Assembly: GCA_051155775.1 (NCBI GenBank)
Contig: DAXETV010000047.1
Location: 1-18,525, forward strand
From: CAYSCZ01 sp051155775
GTDB taxonomy: Bacteria > Bacteroidota > Bacteroidia > Cytophagales > Cyclobacteriaceae
Direction of reading: 5' to 3'
DNA length: 18,525 nucleotides
The position numbers and the translations under genes are program-made. The notes beneath the pieces are model-generated. The model ran no database searches and was not told where the DNA came from. It saw nothing but the letters and a program-made list of their open reading frames with translations. Below, in pieces: positions 7,300-13,338 of the stretch (position 1 is the stretch's first letter; every line of letters begins with the position of its first letter).

Positions 7300-9822
7300 T
7301 TATTGTTTAACAATATGTCTTGTAATCGTTCCCTCTTCACTTAATACTCGAAGGATATAGCTTCCTTGTGCTACATCACTAACATCAAGATTGATTTCCT
7401 GATCAAATGTCCTCAGATATTTTATTCGGTTCCCTGCAAGTGTATACAACTCAATACTTTTTATCGAACGCCAATCGGTAATCAAATGTAATTGATCAGT
7501 AACAGGATTGGGATAGATGCTTAAGGACTGTGCCACATCATCAGATAAACTGGTAATTAATTGAACAAATAATCTGAGCTCAGCATCTACTCTATTACCG
7601 TCAACATCCACTGCGGTCACTTTGAGATCAAGGATTCCGGCATTTGCTGCTGAAGGTGTGCCACTGAATGTTCCTGTAGATCGGTTAAAAGTTAACCAGG
7701 CAGGTAGTGGTGACCCATCTGTTTGTTCCGCCCTTAAGACGACTATATCATTATCCGGATCAGAGAAAGTTGATTCCGGTACTTCAAAGGTAAATGCTTC
7801 ACCCTCCACGGCAAACTGGTCTCCTATTTCAGTGTCAATTGTTGGAGGAGAGGCCGTTCCATCATTGCTGAAAAACCATGTCTTACCGGCTCTATCTGTA
7901 ATTAATAAATCCTGAACACCATCTCCATTAAGGTCACCAAAATCAGGCACCGCACTGGCAACAAATTTTAATCCGTCCAATGGATTATCGTCACCAAACT
8001 GCTCCTCAAATCCACCACTGCCATTATTTTCAAAATAACGCAGTTCACCATCAAGTTTTCCGATAAAAGCATCCTGATCCCCATCCCTATCCCAGTCGTA
8101 AAATTCTGGTGCAGCATTCTCACCAAAACTTATTTCATTAAATGGATTACCGGCTCCGGTCACCTCCGTCAAATTACCACTGCCATCATTTTCAAAATAT
8201 TGAATTTTACCATCTTTATTGCCTATAAATACATCCAGGTCACCATCATTATCCAGGTCAACAAATGCAGGATTATCTCGTCCAACTGGATCATAATCAG
8301 CAAATGGGTCACTATCAGTATCTGTCATGTCGACAAATCCACCACTACCATCATTTTCAAAATATTGCATTTTGGCTTCTATTGCCTGGTCAGGGTCCTC
8401 TTCTGTCCCAAGGAATAAGTCAATAAATCCATCACCATTCCAATCAACAAATTCAGGACGTGGTCCGCTGATGGTAGCATCCATATCAAATTTGGCAACC
8501 ACCTCTTCAAACGGATTATCACCCCCGGACAATTCAGTGAATGCCCCTTCATCATTATCGAAAAATCTTACTGTGGTATTATTTGATAATAAAACATCCA
8601 TATCCCCATCCTCATCCACATCAGCTATGGCAGAATGTGTTCCATCCCCAACGTCTAATAACCCGAGGTTATTTGTATTTCTTACAGTAAACATGCCACC
8701 ATCATTTTCAACATAGTCAATGGGTCCGTTTAACGAGCCTACAAATGCATCCAGATCGCCATCACCATCTATATCCTCAAAAGTTGGCGCTGCATCACTG
8801 TTGAAATCCAGGCCATTAAAAGGATTAGCTTCACCTTCAACTACTGAAAATGAAGGTTCGGTAGCACTTCCATTGTTTTGAAGAAAAACAATGAATCCTT
8901 CTTTATTACCGATATAACCATCCAAGTCACCGTCACCGTCTAAATCGGCAAAAGCCGGGGCAGCTCGCTCACCAACACTTATCCCATTGAAAGGATTGGC
9001 TTCATTGGATTGTTGAGCATAGGAGCCATCACCGTTACTTGCCCAGAATTGAAGTTCACCGTTGTCTTTTCCGATAATGGCATCCATATCACCATCTCCA
9101 TCCAGATCTTCAAATCTCAGCTTGGTTAACTGACCATCCACAAAACCACTTAAAGGATTTTCTGCGCCAAACTTTTCCGTGAAATTGTCTCCTTCTCTTT
9201 CAAAATATCTAATTCGGTCATAGCCCACACTGGTTTCCTCATCAGGATTTCCATCTGAATTACCAATGAATAGATCAAGGTCTCCATCCCCGTCATTGTC
9301 TACAAAAGCAGGGCTTACATAAGCACCTCCGTTATCAGAATCAGGACGGTTGTGAACCGAGTCAATTTGTACAGGTAATCCCGCAAGTATTGACTCCGTA
9401 TTGTATTGGAATTGGCCATCCTCATTGGTGAATACAAAAAGACCGTTGTCAAAATCAGCCGTAGCATATCGATCACCAATCACAAGATCCATATCGTCAT
9501 CATCATCAATGTCTACAAATGTAGGTACTGAGAAATTTTCAGCATGTGCAAATCCCACCGGATTTGGTGATTCCAGTGTTAGTTCCTGTCCTTTTACATC
9601 AATAGGAGTAAGCATCAAAGACATGGCAATTGCTCCAGTCGCCGTAACAGCCTTGAGGGCTAAGCCTAACTCCTGGATCCTTTTATAAAGGTTTTTAACT
9701 CGCTTAACAAGCACATCCAAACGATTGTAGTGGTAAGAACTGCTGCTTGCTTTTTGTAATTTTCTTTGATACTTATTGTATCGCTTAACCAGCCTGTTAT
9801 AATAAAGTATATGTTTCTTCAT
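7300..9822 (-). CDS. FG-GAP/VCBS repeat surface protein with Ig-like domain and T9SS type A sorting domain
   Basis: An 840-residue secreted protein. Residues 1-50 are very basic and Tyr/Arg/Lys rich; a hydrophobic stretch follows at 53-72 with a likely cleavage near VKGQ (76-79), so the signal peptide looks unusually long. Ten FG-GAP-like repeats follow, starting near 100, 171, 236, 289, 346, 397, 456, 518, 572 and 626. Each has a Ca2+-loop motif of the DxDGDGDLD kind, and many are joined by a recurring NPF/NPL linker. They probably build a beta-propeller-like, Ca2+-stabilised fold. Residues about 660-755 form a cadherin/He_PIG-like Ig domain (WLTFNRSTGTFSGTP). Residues about 767-840 are a T9SS type A C-terminal domain (SIYPNPV...IKSIELY...GSYILRV), predicting surface attachment or release. 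It lies 18 bp after the small lipoprotein gene (operon) and is followed by a strong terminator. The ligand is unknown; adhesion or glycan binding is plausible. Confidence 0.9.
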   Translation of the reverse strand: MKKHILYYNRLVKRYNKYQRKLQKASSSSYHYNRLDVLVKRVKNLYKRIQELGLALKAVTATGAIAMSLMLTPIDVKGQELTLESPNPVGFAHAENFSVPTFVDIDDDDDMDLVIGDRYATADFDNGLFVFTNEDGQFQYNTESILAGLPVQIDSVHNRPDSDNGGAYVSPAFVDNDGDGDLDLFIGNSDGNPDEETSVGYDRIRYFEREGDNFTEKFGAENPLSGFVDGQLTKLRFEDLDGDGDMDAIIGKDNGELQFWASNGDGSYAQQSNEANPFNGISVGERAAPAFADLDGDGDLDGYIGNKEGFIVFLQNNGSATEPSFSVVEGEANPFNGLDFNSDAAPTFEDIDGDGDLDAFVGSLNGPIDYVENDGGMFTVRNTNNLGLLDVGDGTHSAIADVDEDGDMDVLLSNNTTVRFFDNDEGAFTELSGGDNPFEEVVAKFDMDATISGPRPEFVDWNGDGFIDLFLGTEEDPDQAIEAKMQYFENDGSGGFVDMTDTDSDPFADYDPVGRDNPAFVDLDNDGDLDVFIGNKDGKIQYFENDGSGNLTEVTGAGNPFNEISFGENAAPEFYDWDRDGDQDAFIGKLDGELRYFENNGSGGFEEQFGDDNPLDGLKFVASAVPDFGDLNGDGVQDLLITDRAGKTWFFSNDGTASPPTIDTEIGDQFAVEGEAFTFEVPESTFSDPDNDIVVLRAEQTDGSPLPAWLTFNRSTGTFSGTPSAANAGILDLKVTAVDVDGNRVDAELRLFVQLITSLSDDVAQSLSIYPNPVTDQLHLITDWRSIKSIELYTLAGNRIKYLRTFDQEINLDVSDVAQGSYILRVLSEEGTITRHIVKQ

Positions 9823-9840
9823 CTTTTTTACTAATTAGAG

Positions 9841-10293
9841 TTATTGTGCAGTAAATTGACATACATATTGACCAAATATTCCGTCTGTTCTGCCATCCGG
9901 TGGCGAGAATGTGAAATTGAAGGTTACATTTGTATCTGTGATGGCTGAAATGGTCATGGTTATTCCGTCACTTCTTTCCAGTGTGTTGACATTAGAACCA
10001 AACACAAAAGACCCACTTGAAGGCCAAACTGGTGCAAAATCCCCACCACTGGTACTGAATTGTCTATTATCCGTAATGCTAAGCACTAAACCGCCGAAGT
10101 TGGCTGTGATATCAACGCCGTCTACTGTAATACTGGTAACAGACCAATCTTTGGCCAGCAATAAAAGTTGCTCTTCTTCAAGAGTCATCATCATGGTATC
10201 ATCATCATTATCGTCATCATCATCTCCACAACTGATAAATCCAATTATTGAACCAAGGGCCAGAAGTAAAATTAAATAGCGAATTGTTTTCAT
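9841..10293 (-). CDS. Small Asp-rich lipoprotein, lipocalin-like/DUF5004-type
   Basis: A 150-residue lipoprotein. The signal peptide ends in lipobox FISC (Cys22), followed at once by G and a run of aspartates (DDDDDNDDD). An acidic stretch after the cysteine is known in Bacteroidota as a lipoprotein export signal that sends the protein to the outer face of the outer membrane. The mature part (about 45-150) is beta-rich, with W50, the segment GVDIT, SITDN and GSFVF, as in small lipocalin-like proteins of unknown function that often accompany SusCD operons. It resembles the truncated lipoprotein encoded after susD in this window. It sits 18 bp before the FG-GAP gene and 119 bp after the sigma factor gene. 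The DUF5004-type label is from memory of the pattern and needs a profile search; function unknown. Confidence 0.78.
   Translation of the reverse strand: MKTIRYLILLLALGSIIGFISCGDDDDDNDDDTMMMTLEEEQLLLLAKDWSVTSITVDGVDITANFGGLVLSITDNRQFSTSGGDFAPVWPSSGSFVFGSNVNTLERSDGITMTISAITDTNVTFNFTFSPPDGRTDGIFGQYVCQFTAQ
10185..10224. repeat. Imperfect ATC/GAT trinucleotide tract encoding the Asp run
   Basis: An imperfect (ATC)n/(GTC)n tract on the plus strand, interrupted by GGT, ATT and GTC units. On the coding strand it reads GAT/GAC codons for the Asp-rich segment just behind the lipobox cysteine, plus an ATG run giving MMM. Slippage would add or remove whole codons and alter the acidic tether without shifting the frame. 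Confidence 0.6.
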
Positions 10294-10412
10294 TACATAT
10301 GGGTTTGTTTTGATAAATTAAAGAAGACAGAATATTTTGTGTAGGACGTATGATTGGAGGAATTCCCCTAAAGTAATGGAAGGATTAAATAAAAATTTTA
10401 AAATCCAGAAGA

Positions 10413-10961
10413 CTAATTAGCGATTAACAGGTAATCGTGGAGGCTCTCCATGATTTTTTGAGTAGCTATGCGCAATTGATTCTCAACAGTTTTTGGGGAA
10501 ATTTTGAGCAATTGAGCTGTTTCTTTATAAGATAAGCGCTCCATTCTCACCATTTGAAATATTTCCTTGCATCGATTTGGTAATTTGTCAATAGCTACAT
10601 CTATCTGCGCTCTTAGTTCCTTTATCAGATATATCTCATCAGGTGAGGATATGATCTCCTTGATTTCATTTTCTACAATTTCCGTGTATCGATATTTCGA
10701 GGTTTTCCTGAGATAGTCGTAGGATAAATTTTTCACAGAAACATACAGGTAGGACTCCAGATTGTTAATCTCAAAATATCGATCTTTAATCTGCCAAAGC
10801 CTAAAAAATACGTCCTCAATTATTTCTTCTGCGGTTTCATTGCTATGGACAATTGTTCTCGCTACAGAAAATAACCATTCATTATAACGAAGGAAAATTT
10901 CTTCAAATGCTTTCTCATCAGCATATTTACTTATCCTATTTAGCAAATCCCTATTGAACAT
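10413..10961 (-). CDS. ECF RNA polymerase sigma factor (FecI-like, Bacteroidetes expansion family)
   Basis: A 182-residue sigma-70 factor of the extracytoplasmic-function group. Region 2 (about 18-87) binds core enzyme and the -10 element, with the segment AEEIIEDVFFRLW (44-56) and NLESYLYVSVKNLSYDYL (67-84). Region 4 (about 118-172) has the helix-turn-helix LSYKETAQLLKISPKTVENQL (143-163). The domain order and length match the sigma factors that Bacteroidota pair with FecR anti-sigma proteins. The FecR partner is most likely the gene at 12263, on the other strand beyond lgt, which is an atypical order because sigma genes usually precede fecR on the same strand. Its probable regulon is its own gene and fecR-susC-susD, since both share an element upstream. 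The lipoprotein/FG-GAP pair 119 bp downstream could be read through from it. Confidence 0.93.
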   Translation of the reverse strand: MFNRDLLNRISKYADEKAFEEIFLRYNEWLFSVARTIVHSNETAEEIIEDVFFRLWQIKDRYFEINNLESYLYVSVKNLSYDYLRKTSKYRYTEIVENEIKEIISSPDEIYLIKELRAQIDVAIDKLPNRCKEIFQMVRMERLSYKETAQLLKISPKTVENQLRIATQKIMESLHDYLLIAN

Positions 10962-11000
10962 ACTCGAATATATAAAATTAATAATGACATTCTCTTAATT

Positions 11001-11030
11001 CGCTAAATAATTCAATTATTAAAAATTACC
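11001..11030 (-). promoter_or_regulatory. Candidate sigma-responsive promoter element upstream of the ECF sigma gene
   Basis: Read on the minus strand it begins GGTAATTTTTAA (11030-11019) and continues after 6 nt with AAT-N-ATTT-N-G-N-G. The 12-bp core is identical to one upstream of fecR, and 22 of 30 aligned positions match overall. The core ends 57 bp before the sigma start codon. The GGTAA core has the look of an ECF -35 element, but this is inference: the region is AT-rich, which makes chance matches more likely. Confidence 0.42.
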
Positions 11031-11074
11031 GCTAATTAAATAGCAAATTTTCAAGAGTACGCATTGTCGGTAAT

Positions 11075-12136
11075 TTATTGTTTTTGACTGGCCTTAATTA
11101 TTATGAATATACCCACTAGGAAAAAAGGTAAACTTAGCACCTGTCCCATGGTGAATGGCCCGTTATAGATAGCCGACGATTCTTCCTTTAGAAACTCCCA
11201 GATGATTCTACTGCCAAATAATCCTATCAAAAACAATCCGAATATTCTTCCGTGTGTAAGTGTCAGTTTGTTTATTTTCCAAATGCTAAATAACATCACA
11301 AATAAAATTAAGTATCCTGTAGCTTCATATAATTGTGCCGCATGTCGACTGATTGGCACCATGAATGATGTAATAATGAAATGATTGTCCCTGTAAGATA
11401 CCTCCGACGATAACAGTCCTTTTAGGGTAGGATTTTCACCCGAAGCGTTATCCAAAAGCCTTTTTTTGATAACTGCCTGATGGTATTTTTCAATAGTTTC
11501 TTGATTTTGAATTCTTTCGGGGAAGTGTATTTCAAATATAAGTTGTTTATCAATAAGAGATGCCTGGATGTGTTCTATTGAGCCAAGATGGCTTTTCAGG
11601 TCTCTTTTGATCGGTAAGCTATGAACCACTCCGTTAGATAAGGGCTTGCCTATGGCTTCGGCATTCAAAAAATTTCCGATTCTTATTAAACATCCGCCAA
11701 AAGCTACAACAATAACTATTCTATCAACAATCTGAAGGTAAGAATATCCTTCTCTTTTAGTCTTCACAAATCTTCTGTCTTTACACCTCCATTGGTAGCA
11801 GTATAGTGCTATGGCCAGTAAGATCCCCACGGAGGTGCCATGGCTCGCCAAACCACCTTCCCATAGCTTCATAATTTCCTGTGGGTTAGAAAAATAGTAA
11901 CCTGGAGCATAAAATAATATGTGTCCCAGTCTTGCGCCAATAACGGTACCAACAATTATATAAATAAGCAGTATGTCTGAATTGGCCTTCCATCTCCCTT
12001 CCTTTTGGAACATATATTTCACTATGAATCTACTTATCCCAAAGCCAGCTGCAAACAGAATTCCAGACCAGGAGATCGAGAGATTACCTAATTCCAGCAG
12101 GATTGGGTCAAAATCAATCAAATATGGCCCATTCAT
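11075..12136 (-). CDS. lgt: Prolipoprotein diacylglyceryl transferase
   Basis: An inner-membrane enzyme that transfers diacylglycerol from phosphatidylglycerol to the lipobox cysteine of prolipoproteins, the first step of lipoprotein maturation. Conserved Lgt motifs are visible: GGLASHG (94-100), RIGNFLNAEAIGKPL (152-166), which carries the essential Arg and the Lgt signature, and RHAAQLYE (264-271), where the family usually has RHPxQLYE. At least six hydrophobic segments are present. Its 353 residues exceed the roughly 260-290 of E. coli-type Lgt because of a polar insertion at about 170-262 between the signature and the QLYE motif. It starts 126 bp from divergent fecR and ends 113 bp before the sigma gene, so it may lead the sigma transcript. 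Locally encoded clients would be SusD, the two small lipoproteins and the serine hydrolase. Whether the genome has another lgt is unknown. Confidence 0.92.
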   Translation of the reverse strand: MNGPYLIDFDPILLELGNLSISWSGILFAAGFGISRFIVKYMFQKEGRWKANSDILLIYIIVGTVIGARLGHILFYAPGYYFSNPQEIMKLWEGGLASHGTSVGILLAIALYCYQWRCKDRRFVKTKREGYSYLQIVDRIVIVVAFGGCLIRIGNFLNAEAIGKPLSNGVVHSLPIKRDLKSHLGSIEHIQASLIDKQLIFEIHFPERIQNQETIEKYHQAVIKKRLLDNASGENPTLKGLLSSEVSYRDNHFIITSFMVPISRHAAQLYEATGYLILFVMLFSIWKINKLTLTHGRIFGLFLIGLFGSRIIWEFLKEESSAIYNGPFTMGQVLSLPFFLVGIFIIIKASQKQ

Positions 12137-12262
12137 TGTTTATTGAATTTTGCATCTAACAACTGAATTACTTCTTTAGACTTAACATAATGGTAATTTT
12201 TAAAATGATAATGATTTTGGGGGATTTATATCTTTTTAACGTCCAAATTCAAAACCATTGCT
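12137..12262. other. Divergent intergenic region between lgt and fecR
   Basis: A 126-bp AT-rich region that must hold the promoter for the rightward fecR-susC-susD transcript and probably that of leftward lgt. It contains the GGTAATTTTTAA element pointing to fecR. A TATCTTTT sequence at 12229-12236 resembles the Bacteroidota -7 box TAnnTTTG, but no TTG lies at the proper distance upstream, so a housekeeping promoter is not convincingly visible. Confidence 0.55.
12192..12221 (+). promoter_or_regulatory. Candidate sigma-responsive promoter element upstream of fecR
   Basis: GGTAATTTTTAA at 12192-12203, followed after 6 nt by AAT-N-ATTT-N-G-N-G. It matches the element before the sigma gene in sequence and in orientation, and almost in distance to the start codon (59 versus 57 bp between core and ATG). 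It would place the fecR-susCD operon under the sigma factor encoded next to it. Confidence 0.42.
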
Positions 12263-13303
12263 ATGAAATTTAGTGCGGAAGAAGTACATAAAGCATTAAC
12301 CAATGAACTACTAAATCAACCAAGCCCCAAGGATATAGAAATCATTGAAGATTGGTTGAAACAGAATCCTGAAAACAGCCTTATATATAATGCCATCAAA
12401 GACTATAGCTCTTATGGAGCATTTGAAGAAAATCGTTCAGAAAGGATACTTAAGCGTTTAAAAACAAGGATCAATGCAGAGAAAGAACCCTTTGCCCATC
12501 GATCAGAAATATCGAAAAATTTAATTAATTCAAATAATTACTGGCTGAAAATCGCGGCAATCATAATTTTAGCTTTTAGCATTGGATATTATCTCGCTTT
12601 GCCAAAAAATGAAAGTAAAGATCATGCTAAAATCAAGGGTGATATCATCACAAAAGCCAACCCTAAAGGACAGCGCTCAACCATATTTTTAAGTGACGGC
12701 TCTAAAGTAATCCTTAATGCAGGCAGTAAAATATATTATTCGGAATACTTTAAGGCAGATACCCGCGAAATAAGATTAGAGGGCGAAGCATATTTTGAGG
12801 TTGCTGAGCAACCTGAGCGACCATTCAAGGTATTCTCAGGAGATATAACCACCACTGCATTAGGTACTGCTTTTAATGTGAATGCTTATCCGGGGGATGA
12901 AGAAATTAAAGTTTCACTGACAGCGGGTAGTGTAGAAGTTAAATACACATCTAAAGCAGTTAGCACAAAAGAAAATAGCTATCTGAAACCTGGCCAGCAG
13001 ATGGTTCTCAATAAAAAAAGCGGGGAATTAATGAAAAAAGAATTTATAGCAGATGAGGTGTTGGCCTGGAAGAATGGTGTTATCTACTTTAATAATGCAG
13101 ATATGGAAACGGTTATTCAACAATTGGAGCAATGGTATGGTGCGTCCATTGAATTGCAGAACAATCAAAATGATGACTGGAGCATATCCGCAGAATTTAA
13201 AAATCAATCCCTTGAGTATGTACTCACCTCATTAAGCTACATCAAGAACTTTGACTTTTCTATCAATGGTCAGCATGTTATAATAACCTTAGATAAAAAT
13301 TAA
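12263..13303 (+). CDS. FecR-family transmembrane anti-sigma factor
   Basis: A 346-residue single-pass inner-membrane regulator. The cytoplasmic N-terminus (1-93) should bind the ECF sigma factor. One membrane helix follows at about 94-113 (WLKIAAIIILAFSIGYYLAL). The periplasmic part holds the FecR domain (about 130-228, with GQRSTIFLSDGSKVILNAGS and the GEAYFEV segment typical of the family) and a C-terminal DUF4974/STN-like module (about 272-344: VIYFNNADMETVIQQLEQWY). In this family the periplasmic part receives the signal from the STN domain of a partner TonB-dependent receptor, which is encoded 35 bp downstream. The start chosen gives the usual short cytoplasmic domain. The partner sigma gene is not directly upstream but lies divergently beyond lgt. 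Confidence 0.94.
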   Translation: MKFSAEEVHKALTNELLNQPSPKDIEIIEDWLKQNPENSLIYNAIKDYSSYGAFEENRSERILKRLKTRINAEKEPFAHRSEISKNLINSNNYWLKIAAIIILAFSIGYYLALPKNESKDHAKIKGDIITKANPKGQRSTIFLSDGSKVILNAGSKIYYSEYFKADTREIRLEGEAYFEVAEQPERPFKVFSGDITTTALGTAFNVNAYPGDEEIKVSLTAGSVEVKYTSKAVSTKENSYLKPGQQMVLNKKSGELMKKEFIADEVLAWKNGVIYFNNADMETVIQQLEQWYGASIELQNNQNDDWSISAEFKNQSLEYVLTSLSYIKNFDFSINGQHVIITLDKN

Positions 13304-13338
13304 GAATATCGTGTAGTAAACCCACAAATGAAATATTT

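Noticed and set aside
8000..9500. Regularly spaced repeated DNA words (CCATCACCATC-like) that might suggest a tandem DNA repeat or CRISPR-like array
   Set aside because: They encode the DGDGDLD loops of the FG-GAP repeats, are imperfect and lack unique spacers of constant length.
7622..9688. Several plus-strand open frames of 72-129 codons opposite the FG-GAP gene
   Set aside because: They are antisense to a well-supported gene, have Ser/Pro/Ile-rich composition typical of reversed Asp-rich repeat coding, and show no motif or start signal.
10382..10406. GGATT...AATCC inverted repeat just after the sigma stop as a terminator
   Set aside because: Only five paired bases before mismatches, AT-rich interior and no T tract; sigma may well be read through into the lipoprotein gene.
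12229..12236. TATCTTTT before fecR as a Bacteroidota housekeeping -7 box
   Set aside because: It has one mismatch to TAnnTTTG and the nearest TTG is only 9 bp upstream, too close for a -33 element.
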